Shown piece by piece: positions 1-14,826 of a stretch of 64,000 bases of DNA (position 1 is its first letter; each line of letters opens with the position of its first letter). Made by a program: the position numbers and the translations under genes. The notes under the pieces are model-generated. The model saw only the letters and a list, made by a program, of their open reading frames with translations. It was not told the DNA's origin and ran no database searches. This stretch comes from Varroa destructor (Eukaryota; Arthropoda; Arachnida; Mesostigmata; Varroidae). Where the stretch lies: positions 12,546,248-12,610,247 of the forward strand of contig NW_019211454.1 of NCBI RefSeq assembly GCF_002443255.2. Reading direction: 5' to 3'.

Positions 1-2720
1 CGACTTGTTACTTTCCTACATGATGATACACTCAAAACTCGCCGAAGTAACATCCCTTCATTCAGATCATTCGCTTGCCGACTAAATCGTTTTAGCCTAG
101 AAGAGTACGGCGTCCTTTTTTACGTATAGCGTTGCTTACCATTAGTTATCACTGCCAGCAAATATAGTCGCCACGAGTAGAAACTCTTACTTAATAGATA
201 GTGTAGGTTAAGACATTTGTGACGGTGATGACGAGTTGGAAAAGGGGTAAATAAGGATAGTTTTCAGCCCTCGTAGGAATGAATAGCTTCTATTTTATAG
301 CGTCTAAAATTTGCGTTACTGCCCGTATGACATACCCGTGTAACGATAGGTGTGTCCCTAAATTTCTATTCAAGTTGTCACAGTTGAAGCGAGAGCCCAT
401 CAGTGTCACAATAACTTAAAGTTAGTCACACAGCCAAGCTACAAAAGCGCATGAGAAAGATAGAGACTCACAAGGGATCGGCAATCGTCGAGAAAGTGTA
501 CAAACTAAAGAGGTATTTAGTAAACAACAAACAAACCGCCCATCATTGAATAGAGCTAACGTTAACGGTGGCGAGTTGTAGTAGTACAAATACCAGTTGT
601 AGTTTTGGCTATTAACTTCTCTGTTGCGTCCTTCGTGCTTCTCCGGCTTAAACGAAAAAGCCAGAACCGGTTGATGGGCGAGATAATAGCGTCCACCGAG
701 ACACGGCTGCTGCAGTCCCTTGAAGATAATCTGGAATGTCTATGGACATCCGAACCATACCAATCGGTACTTGGCCAGGTTGTTTGTTCCACTGACCTGC
801 TGTGTCATTGGCGAAAATGAAGAAGGGTTTCAAATAAACCAGTAAAACGCTACCGTCGATACCGTAAGATGTTGTTGGTGTAGCTCCCTGTAAAAATGGC
901 GGTGCTCGATGCTAAGTGGTGCATTACGCTCGATAGATGTAATTAGGGTTCGATTCTCATCAAGCGTCAGGCAAGATTACGTTACCTAATTGATGAACAA
1001 CTAGGTCAATGATCAGGACAACAGGAACTTGAGATTCCTTTACGGTAACCGTCGCATGTTGGCACAATGATAAAATTCATCTAAGTATAAATAGTGTTTT
1101 TAAAAGAGATGTCTTCTAAGGAGTTTGAAGTGTATTATACAACAAACGCGGGACAGTAATACACTCCTCATTGTGTATCGATTGGGTTACGCAACGCTGT
1201 GGGTCTCGTCTTAATTTCGATTAAGGTCGATTTTTACCGTTCCGCAATTTATCATTGGGTGGTCAAGTATGCTGTCGACTGAGAACACACAGAAACCTCA
1301 GTCAGCAATGGAGCTCATAAGGCTCACCACGGTCGGCACACTTACGGAGGTATTACCAGAAAATCTTTATTGTCTTTCGTATGTAATCCGCTAGAGACAA
1401 CAAGAATGACTTGCTTAACGTAAATTGCAATTTATCAGCGTAAAATTTCGTTTTAATAAAAATAGCAGACGTATATTAGAATGTCTGATTTTTCACTCGA
1501 TTCATCAGTCAGAGCGCATCTGTGCTCACATTGATAGGGTAGTGAAATTTCGTTCATAGATCTTTATTTTGTTCATTTTTTTGAGCCTGACCAACTGCTG
1601 TGCATCCCTGCGCGTCAATACCGGGGTAGCGTATCTAAAAAAGCATCAAAATATATTGATCTACTCCATGAGTAATTATCGAGCCGTCAAATAGGTTTAA
1701 TCGAATTTTACACCCTTTACACGTACAATTGCTTCATGAATTCCGTTCGTAACTTGTTAACATTTTATAGACGAGCGTTTGAAAACCTAGTTATGCTTCG
1801 AAAATGACCCTTTCACTTCCTCTATAATTCTATTGTCTACGCATTTCTGACGACTGCATTCTGCCTGAATAAATGAACAAATTACTATACAGGCTAAACA
1901 CACACAAACACTCTCAGGATATCGTATCAGATAATTATATTCGCTATTTTCAGCAGCCCACAAAGTCCAAAACATTACTTTTGCATTTCGTTAGAATTCT
2001 ACGTATCTAATACATTTGTACGGGCAGGGTTTTTTTTTTTCTAGCTCGAGCTAACGCTGTAGACGTACTTATAGCGACGATGCGTCCAAGTCGTACCGCA
2101 AACAATGTCCGCTATCGGCTGTACAAGATCACTTCATTTTTTTTTCTCGTTCGGGCACGTTCGTCGAAGAAGGTGAGAGATCACATGACTTAATAAGTTT
2201 ATATTATATAAGATTCACTTCTAACAGCAGAGAAGTGAACGTCAGAAGAAACTTGTGGCCTGCTAAACATTGTACCTTTATCGAGCGTATTTATTTAAAA
2301 AAAAAAAAAAAAAATACCTCCAAATTATAAAATTTTATACTAACAAATGATCAAAACGAACACGTTTTTAAAGAGATTATCAAAACGTGGAGCCATGTCA
2401 TACCTATGTCCCAATGTAAGCTTAACAAACTGATTGCTTATCGCCAAACCTTCGATGGGACAAAGTATACATATGTACCGCTAATACTAAAGTGGACGCA
2501 ACCAGTGCCGCATTTCGAGGTTACCATCATTATATTAGCTTTCTCTATGCCCCTATTGTTGACCGTAACTTGACAAATTTTGCACAGAACATGCACGAGC
2601 CGGCAGTGTATCAGAGCGGGTATATAAATTCGATTTAGAATTATATATATGCATACATATTTTTTGGGTAATGTTGCGGTATATTCAAGTATTCTATGAT
2701 GAGACGGTGTCATCACCTGC
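1..2720. other. Intergenic, nothing recognised
   Basis: AT-rich sequence with only short scattered open frames. A10-type and T10-type runs occur near 2030 and 2139, and an A18 run at 2297-2314. Near 900-965 there is a tRNA-like B box, but the spacing to an A box is too short for a tRNA. No protein family was recognised. Confidence 0.6.
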
Positions 2721-2743
2721 TAGCGTAATTACCTATTACGCTA
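2721..2743. repeat. Perfect 9-bp inverted repeat (hairpin)
   Basis: TAGCGTAAT at 2721-2729 is matched by ATTACGCTA at 2735-2743 with a five-base loop. The right arm runs directly into the telomere-like repeat. Confidence 0.85.
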
Positions 2744-2770
2744 ACCTAACCTAACCTAACCTAACCTAAC
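2741..2770. repeat. Interstitial arthropod telomere repeat (CCTAA/TTAGG)
   Basis: There are six uninterrupted CTAAC units, which on the other strand read as TTAGG repeats. TTAGG is the ancestral telomere repeat of arthropods. The run is short and surrounded by unique sequence, so it is interstitial rather than a chromosome end. Confidence 0.85.
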
Positions 2771-5700
2771 CATGTTCGAAAACACTCTAAAAATTGCATA
2801 CGTAAGTTGAGTTTTTAGAATGTAGATTTACGTCCGTCTCTTTCATGACCTACTGGTGACAACGAGCAGTTTACCTAAACATTTTACATACTCTATATGC
2901 ATAATGTGGTGAAATTTTATTTCTTCGTCGTGTTATTTAATGCTGGCATTGAAGTAGACGAATCTAAATTTGTGACAAACCTCCGACTCTAAAGGTCCTT
3001 TATCTTCTATTAGGCCTTTGACATCACCACTGGCCGATCGGTCGCCGTTTTGCGTTCATGCATTTTTAGTCCTGTTATTCGACGGTGTGTAAAGGCGCCA
3101 TAACAAGACAGATAGTAAATATATGATGACTGTGGCCTTCTGTCGGACATTCTATAAAATTAAGGACTTCCAACAAAATTATCTTACTGGGATTTACTAT
3201 TATACAAACGGATTTATCAAATGGCGTTAAGACACGAAGCTTTTTCGACGTCCCTTCTGAGGTATGTAGTCACTGCCGCTAGGCGGGAAAGCTCACTTCA
3301 GACTCACCTAATGTGTAGAAAATAGCAAACGTAATATATAACGCTTTATTTCCTTTCCCTTAATAGTGCTTGTATAACAATATACTTAAAATCGTTTCTG
3401 TAATAAGCGACAGCGGAACTACGCTGCGTTGGAACAGAATAGAACGCACTGATTAGAAGTATCGTGAACTTACTGAACTGTTCACAAGTTTTTAAATAGT
3501 ATACAGTGCAGCTCAAACTTATGTGTTGTTCAATAAAAAAAAGTTCTATAATGGCCCAGTTTGAGTGGAGATTAGTTCGTTCATGTCTACTGGGTTACGT
3601 CGAAACGATTCGAAGACAAAAATTCAGGCGCATCTTTATTTCTGTACTTATACAGAGATATGATAATAATTTTCTTCTCCCTTCTCCTTTTTCCTGTCGC
3701 ATCTCATTACATGTAAAAGGAATAAGTGTAAATAATTATCGCCGTCACAAGCATCAACTGCATTATCATGAGTACACGACTGAAAGAAGGAATAAATGAC
3801 CGTGTTCATCGAGGCTTTAACGCTTACTTATTCGGAGGTCGGACACTGCGAGTAAACAAGCGACAGATATGAACGAAAAGAAACATAGAGGGAACGTATG
3901 ATCCAGACATTAGCTCATCCGTACGCTTTTGTCATTATACCTCCGGCGACCCGACGTCTGCTTGCCATGTGGTCAGTCGTTTGAAACCCCCTGCACCAGG
4001 GCAGACCGAAAGGCCGGCTTCCACGCTAGCTGAATAACCGATGTCGTGTGGTCCCTGAGTGTTAAATATAATTGACTGACGGACAGACTCCGAACGCAAT
4101 GTGAGTGCTTGAGCAAGCAATAGTTTGGTTAGCGGGTGTTAAGAACGCCGCTGGCTCGGTGAAGTAAGGCTTTTGACCGAGTACAGCTGTAATGAGCTGG
4201 CCGGCCATTTTTCCCTTGGTCGTTCTGTTCTGCTCGCTTGCTGACTTAATCTGTACCCTATGGCGATACTAAGTCTCTCCTAAGAACAGTAAGGCAAATG
4301 GGGCTTTCCCGTAGGCCTACTAACCTTGGGGCAAATAGACAGAAACGCCAGGGGCAGTCCGGAAAACGAGCATGACGAGAACGTTATGGCCCGGTTTCCC
4401 TGTCCATGTTATCCCTACTTTCTCATCGGGCAATGCGCAAGTTCTTTTCAGTATTTTAGTACTACTAGCAACCAAACCGTTATACAGCTTCGTAATGGTT
4501 TAGTGTAGCTGTCTTGCTTTGGCGGGATTTCGTGCGGGGCCTGTGGAGCCTCTCGTGAAAGGGCCTGGGTCTTTTCGCGTGGCCGTTGCCAGCAAAAGGC
4601 GAAGTTGTGCGACTCTGCGTTGGGCGGCGTTCCGTTGACTAGCGGCGGGCCATCGGCCAGATCGATGCGCTCCAGACTCTATGACGCCTTCGAGGGCGGA
4701 GTAGCCTCTGGACTTGACTGTCTACGGGTCTGCTGCGGTAGCAGGCTACGGACTACATAGGCATGGACAGCTTAGAGCTTTATATACGGCGGTGTTCGGG
4801 CCTGCTTCTATCGAGCGGAGTCGTACTAGCAGTAGTAGCGGCGAATGATTTCGTTTCTGTATATATGACTCGTCGAGCTAAACGAAAGATACCGGAGAGT
4901 TGCCGCCATTCTGGCGGACGCCTGCATCAGCGTACCGTGTTGAATGTAGCGGCTGCTGCTGCTGGCTCGGCTGTAAAGCGTACACCGGTACTACACGAGT
5001 GGCACCCCCGCAAACCCTGCACGACGGCTAACGGCACAAGTGCGGATGTGCCGGCTACGGAACACTGCGCCAGGCAAGAGACAATCTGCAGCAAGAGAGC
5101 ACATACTATACTCAGCCGCTGTCCAGCGATAGGAGCGGATTGGCTGGCGCCAACAAGACCCGTCGGGTAGTACGCCGCCACATGATTCGGTGCACGACGA
5201 CACGGCGCTCACGACCTCAGCGAGAGCGGTAACAGCAGCTCATTAACGGAAACAATCGTTTTCGAGCAAACAGTACTCGCATCCGCTCAACAAATTCTTA
5301 CTTGAGCTGCCTGCAGTCAGTAGTCCCCCTGACGCCACAGTTACCCTGGGTACTTACGCTGTTTCTGTATCTTGCCTGCTGTAAGCATTCGGCGCGTGTC
5401 CCGCTCATATAGTTCCACAAGGTGACCTGCTGTCTCGAAGCTTACAGATAACTTGCAATGGACACATTGGTTTACGCCAGCTGATAACGAGTTCTGGTGG
5501 TGCCGTTCTGTCGCGACAAATGCTGATTTCATTAATTTGTCTGGCTGTCATGTCTAACTTCTATCCTTCTACCGTGCTATTGGCCTACAAGCCCCTCTGA
5601 TGATTGCGGATCTGTTACGAAGTGACTGTGATAGTGCGAGGTTGTGAATTTGATTACGGTGAACTTGGCGCGCTGATATATAAAAGTTGAACTCATTCGG

Positions 5701-7357
5701 CAAATGTTGTTATTCGACGTTGTTCTACTTTGCAGATTCTCTACCATGCCAAACCGAACTTAACGAAGGAAAAATAGCATCCGCCATCTCCGGGGAATTT
5801 CCTGGGCATTGATAGCATTTCCACAATAGTTGATCTTCGGAAAAAAGCCAGTGCCATTACGTAGTCGAGGCTTTACTGTTTGGTATTAAATCAGTCTATC
5901 CCCGTTACTTTTCATCTCATTGCTTGTGGCCCTATCCGACGATACTATTAACCGCTACGGCGTCAGTCACATAGCTGGATTGGTTACCGTGATTCCCTCT
6001 TGAGGCAATCTTGTCATCAATGTTCACTGATACCGTTGCCGATATGCTAGTTAGCCTTGAAACGAGCGCGTCTCAGATACTTTGAGAAGCCTAGTGATAA
6101 AGAGCTAGCAGTTGTACAACATGACCCTTGGCAACAACAAGTCTTTCCCATCGACAGCTACCGATCACGCCGACGCAGGAGCCCCTACAGACGACTGATC
6201 ATTATAGCAGCAAGCAAATACGTTACATATATTCCTGTCGAAGATAACTGGGTGACTAAGTACTGCATCGGCGTAATTGCCAGTGATCTACGCAGGCGAA
6301 ACTAGGAACGATTCATAGAAAGTAACTGATTGAAATCGTGTTTTAAGTACGTGTGACGTTTTTGTAACGTCAATGGACTCATTAATTGTCCAGTGCATAA
6401 CTAAACTCTCAGTCCAGCAGGGTGCGAATGATCGAGCAAAAATGTAGCCAAAACCGCAGCCGTCACCGGGAACAACACAACGATATCTGTTCGCGTCTCG
6501 ATCGGGTACATATCGTTCGTCGCCGTATTCAGACAGATAATTAATAATAAGTTCTACGGCTGCATAGAAGAATCAGTTAATATCTACTGACTAGCGTCTA
6601 GCGCGTCCTTCGAGGCCTCCGACTGTCAAAACAGGCAAACAACTTAAGCGAAGCAACTGTACATTGCTCTTCGTACTGTGCTTCTCGATCGTGCAGTTGG
6701 TTAAAGCAACTTATCTCTAGCCTCTTACATGTCTATCGGAAAGCGACTAATTTAAACAGGGGAATTTAATCGGCCCCGATCATCGCGAACGGCATATTCA
6801 AGCTTTTGTCGTAGCTCGCTCAATTCACCGCCTATAGCGGAACTTCCACCTTTTGATGCTATTAGAGTTTAGAAAGACGCGTTTCGGAAACTATCATACT
6901 TTTAACCGTTACATGTTCTTCTACTCTGCTACTACAAATACGGTATACGACCTAGCCAAAAACGCTAGATTATTTAGAGAACAAGCTTTTCTCACCGCAC
7001 GGAATGAAACCTCCACACCTGAGCTAACCACCGAGAGCTTTATTGTGCCTTACTAATTTTGGACTTCTGACAAATAACACATTCGAGCTATTGGACTGCG
7101 TAAATTTCTCTCTATGCCGAAATCAAGTTGATCAATTAATAGGTAACATCGTGTCAATCATGTTGTTCGCGCGAAGAACAGTAACTTCTGTATATTGGCC
7201 GCTTCCGTTGATTCGTGCGTAGACGCTTTTTGACAGTCTTGCAAGACCCTCGTTCTGTTGCGGGTTGTCCGACGAGCAAAAGTTACCACTTATATACTCA
7301 TCGTTCAGCCGTTTGCTGTACTTGAATTGCTAGTGTTGTTGCTTTCATCGCCGTCGT

Positions 7358-7377
7358 CCTTCCTTCCTTCCTTCCTT
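7358..7377. repeat. (CCTT)5 microsatellite
   Basis: Five perfect tandem copies of the tetranucleotide CCTT. Confidence 0.9.
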
Positions 7378-8667
7378 CACCCGTCGTCTACTGCTGCTAA
7401 GATGCATCGCCGGCCATAAATTCTTGATGAAATGAACATTGTCTAGCAAGTAACTCTCGATTCGTCGAAGGATTCGACCAGAGACTGAAAACAGTCAACG
7501 TTTGACTTGCCCTCGCCTGGACGGGAGAGCGGAAAATAGTGTAACCGGCCGAAAGTGAATTTTCGATACTACTAGTTGTAGTGACGGAGGTAGAAGCGTG
7601 AAGAGCAGCCGTTAGGCAAAACCACTTTGTCCCGGTGAACACAACTGGCCGACTTGAAGAAATCTTACCTAGATCGACAAGGACGCTAAGCAAAAAAACC
7701 GTCGACGATATAACACCTGTTTGCAGTAACGGCTCATTGTCATAGACGAGCCGCTCGTCAGCTCGTTATATTGTAGTTGTATAGGTCGTAAAAGCATCGA
7801 CGCTAATAGCACCATGGACGAAATAGTCAGTTACTCACCACCGCTAAGTTACAACGGCTATTTGCCAGATACAGAAACATCTGTGCATCATCCTTTCTAA
7901 AGTAGAATATTTTGAGTCCGAGGATCGGGTCTTGGCTGTTTCCGAGGCGGAGAACACTGTCTATGTAAGCGGTCCTTGCCTTGTTCAGCGTCTATACGCT
8001 AACTGTATGGAAGGAACGTCAAGAACGGCGAAGCTTGACAGCCACATAGCAGGACAAAAGTGGTCCGACAACAAACTATGGACAGCTTGAATGTATGTGC
8101 AATTTGCTATTATCCAATCAGTAATCTATTTCATAACTGTTATTACCGTATTGACCCAAGAGCTAGGCGTTGGGTTTCGACTGTGGATCGAAATTTCTCG
8201 ATCAATAGTGCCATTGAAATTAAATATAGGCAACAAAATGAAATTTATCGTGACCCAAGACACTGATAGCAATTATCTTGGACGAATGAAAATTCTTAGA
8301 AAATATCATACATGCAAGCTCTATGTAAGCTTGAAACTTGTCCTACATTGCATTACATACGTACCACCTATGTACGTAGTTTTAGGTTCGCACTGCTACC
8401 TTCTTCAACAAATACTAAACAGTATTACATTTATTATTTGATAGTGACTTGTAGCAGTGCGTCATGGCTGACGCTTTCCGATATCGGAAATAGCTCGAGT
8501 AACCCCTTAAAGATTACACAGTTACGAAAAGTTCAGTAGGCTTACCGGTGTCAAATGCCATTACGGCTTACTATATCTTCATATTCTATATTTTTTGGAG
8601 CAGTTATTTCCACAGTTTACAGCGTTGTAGGTATAGGAAATAACTCGTCTTCCAGTTGCGTTTATTA

Positions 8668-8668
<1 letters not shown>

Positions 8669-8698
<30 letters not shown>
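8669..8698. repeat. A30 homopolymer
   Basis: Thirty consecutive A residues. It could be the tail of an old retroposed sequence or a slippage tract. I found no target-site duplication or recognisable parent gene beside it. Confidence 0.9.
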
Positions 8699-8700
<2 letters not shown>

Positions 8701-9042
8701 AATCGACCCAGCTGTCATTGTGGATGTTCGGACGGCACAATGCACTTTGTCTATGATGTTAACATTTTGTATTTTTAACGGTTCGTGCCATTTTGTAATT
8801 TTTCATCATTCCCAGTTGTTTACTGAACTTTGCTACACAGACCAGAAGTTAAAGATCAGTAGAGTGCAGTTATCTTTTAGATATATATATTCCACTTGTG
8901 CACTTTCTACGTACTCCTTTCGAAACGATTTTGTAACTTCGACAAATCGATATCAAAACTAGATACTTCGACGACTTTAACGTCCGGCGCCGCCACTGAC
9001 CACTTCATCTAACAGCTGGCTTCAAACGCGAAACGAAGTGTC

Positions 9043-9115
9043 CTTGCGTTCAGATTCGAACGTAGACCAGAACATTATTAGCAGGCGAAAACGTTATCCA
9101 CTGAGCTAACGTACG
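9043..9115 (-). pseudogene. Decayed tRNA or tRNA-derived (SINE-head) sequence
   Basis: Read on the minus strand, this 73-base segment has a textbook A box (TAGCTCAGTGG). A near-perfect B box (CGTTCGAATCT) begins about 46 bases further on, the spacing of a tRNA. A candidate anticodon loop contains GCT. The stems no longer pair well: the 5' acceptor arm CGTACGT faces ACGCAAG, and the anticodon stem has decayed. I therefore call a relic and not a working tRNA gene. It could also be the head of a tRNA-derived SINE, which genome-wide copies would show. Confidence 0.5.
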
Positions 9116-10678
9116 AAGTAAGCTACCAATATCTGCCAAATTTCTCTCTGACCTTTTGTTCCTTACTATCAGTACAGCCATTCCAATTGTAAACGCACCG
9201 AACAGATCTGCAAAGTGTCGATTTCACATCAGTTAGGTAAGAAAACCCTTAGCGATGAATAAGCCCTTTAGTTTTTGTGTCGGATAGATATTTAAGTGGC
9301 GAAAATAAGGTCAAGAGAAAGATTTTCTAATTTCTTTTATGGTTAGGACAAATAGGAGCGTTTCCAAATGGAACCCATTTATCGACGGTCGATTTTCACC
9401 TACGTTGTTTACCACCCTACCTAAACTGTTTGTTTACTACACATCGTAGGCGTTTGGCTAAAACGTGTATTGCTGTTATTCATGTTTTTTAAAAATTATT
9501 AACAATACATATTGTAGCCTTTTTTTTTTTTTTTTTTTTCTATTTTAAAGAGATTGATATGCTATTCGAGTTAGATATTATCAGATGCGATGTTGCGATT
9601 TTCCGCCAATCGCAAAGGCTAGAATCTTTCATTCATCTGACATTTCCTTTTCAGTCTCAAGCATTTAGACGCAGAGGCTTATTGAAAGAGATGTTCGTTT
9701 TATGCCTTTTAGTTGTGGATGTAGGATTCATGACAGGAAAAATAGCCGAGCAATTTCGCTGCTTTTCAATTTATAACTTGGATTTTTCTTTTTAAAAATT
9801 TTTTTGATTTATTTTTTGAAACTCATCGAAAGCTAATGAGGAAAGTTGGTGAGCGTACGTCAACGGTGCTTTAACTATAGGAAGAAACAATAAGCTTTTG
9901 ATTAAAGTTCAGGGTTTGGACCCTGATGACTCAACCAGCTAATATCGGTATTACCAGAATTTTCACTTCCAAATGATTCGTACAAACGTGTATCTGTACA
10001 TATTGTAACTTATTATGCCTATGATATCGTGAGTGCAATCGCAGTGTAGTGCTGATGTCTCTGACTTCGCCAGTCAGAACTTTTTAGTATCTTGACGTAA
10101 ATCTTGATCTAAACGAATTGTTATCTATTAACTTTATTCAATATGCTTACAGAATAATTGGAATTAACTGTAAGTGATAGGAACTTGGATATATTCGGAA
10201 AACTTCATATTTCTATACAATATTTCGCAATGACTTCAGATTGTGTAAAAAAAAAAATTGATATCAAAGACACTTGCTGTTTTGTCGGAAAGACACAGTT
10301 TCTTTTGGCCTGTAAATATATTCCCTAAGGAGCATTACAAGTGAGACATTTAACGCAGTAGTTTCTGCCGATAACTGTATGGATGATTTGTCGAAAATCT
10401 GAATGCACTGTATTGTTTGCTAACTTTTTTGTATGAGCTAAACCATTTAACCTTTAATGTTTCGTGATGGATGTGATCGCCACCTGTGGCATGATGGGGA
10501 TCAACTTCAAATGTAGTACGTGTTGAGGGTGATATCATATTAAGGCTGACCATGAAACTGGGCCGCTAGAGTTGAAACCCAACACTTGAATTATGTGAAT
10601 TTGCCGCCCCATTTACTTCAGCACCAACGTAGTCAAACTAGTCTACTAACAATGCTGAAATTTAATTTCGGTTTCTAG
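9116..10678. other. Intergenic or JNK 5' intron
   Basis: AT-rich, with a T20 run at 9520-9539. No exon recognised. The end of the stretch carries the acceptor of the first visible JNK exon, so at least part is probably a 5' intron of that gene. Confidence 0.5.
9520..9539. repeat. T20 homopolymer
   Basis: Twenty consecutive T residues in an AT-rich setting. Confidence 0.9.
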
Positions 10679-10744
10679 GAGCGACCATCGTGCCTACCAA
10701 GCAACCTCACTCCTCAAGAGGTGCTTTTCAGTTCGACGACGTCC
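10679..10744 (+). other. Upstream part of first visible JNK exon (5' UTR or further coding)
   Basis: A good acceptor (TTTCGGTTTCTAG) ends at 10678, so the exon holding the JNK start codon is not the first exon of the transcript. The 66 bases before the ATG are open in the JNK frame for 22 codons, and the in-frame TAG at 10676-10678 lies in the intron. The protein could therefore start in an upstream exon. I could not identify that exon in the preceding 10 kb. Confidence 0.55.
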
Positions 10745-14362
<3,618 letters not shown>

Positions 14363-14440
14363 CTATAATCGCCCCATTGGCTAGCACAGAAAACTTGAGA
14401 TCCGAACCTGAGTCTGGAGATTTTACCTCTTTATGAATGC

Positions 14441-14446
14441 AATAAA
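14441..14446 (+). promoter_or_regulatory. Poly(A) signal AATAAA of the JNK gene
   Basis: A canonical AATAAA hexamer lies 78 bases after the JNK stop codon. This implies a short 3' UTR, with cleavage expected some 10-30 bases further on. A second AATAAA near 14655 could serve a longer transcript. Confidence 0.6.
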
Positions 14447-14781
14447 AGTACGGAACTCTCTAAGGGCACGACGACAATCAGGAGAGAGAGTTCCTGCAAA
14501 ATCGAATTCAATCTCTGATCTGCTGGCTTGATCGCCTGCGAACCTTCTTATTGCCCACAAGCAAGGGACGTATCAGGACCTACCTGAGAGAATGTGCATA
14601 GATACTCACGATTAATGGCAGAAGGCGATCATTGCATGACGCTTCTATTAACGCAATAAAGCCGCGCTCAGCTATGAGCAAATACTTAGGAAGGGACAGC
14701 AAGAGCAAGAATGGTTTCAATCACTTTAAGCGCGAGTGGATGAAAACGCTAATCGAAATCATTCCGACAAGCGTCAGTCAT

Positions 14782-14826
14782 TTATATATATATATATATA
14801 TACATAGATATATATACATATATATG
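14782..14826. repeat. Imperfect (TA)n microsatellite
   Basis: A run of TA dinucleotides interrupted by TACATAGA and TACA. It lies inside a chance open frame and encodes only Ile/Tyr there, so that frame is not annotated. Confidence 0.85.

Larger units (their letters stand above)
2771..9042. other. Intergenic with a GC-rich island and simple repeats
   Basis: No recognisable gene. Positions 3920-5320 are clearly richer in G+C and CpG than the surroundings, as expected of a promoter or an upstream exon. A TATA-like TTTATATA lies near 4780. An open frame from ATG 4763 to 5170 (135 codons, one hydrophobic stretch near its N-terminus) sits in the island but matches no family I know. CCTT repeats occur at 7358-7377. 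Confidence 0.5.

Noticed and set aside
4763..5170. 135-codon frame in the 4-5 kb GC-rich island, considered as a membrane protein.
   Set aside because: Composition follows the CpG-rich island, overlapping minus-strand frames are equally open, and no family is recognised. It is mentioned only within the regional entry.
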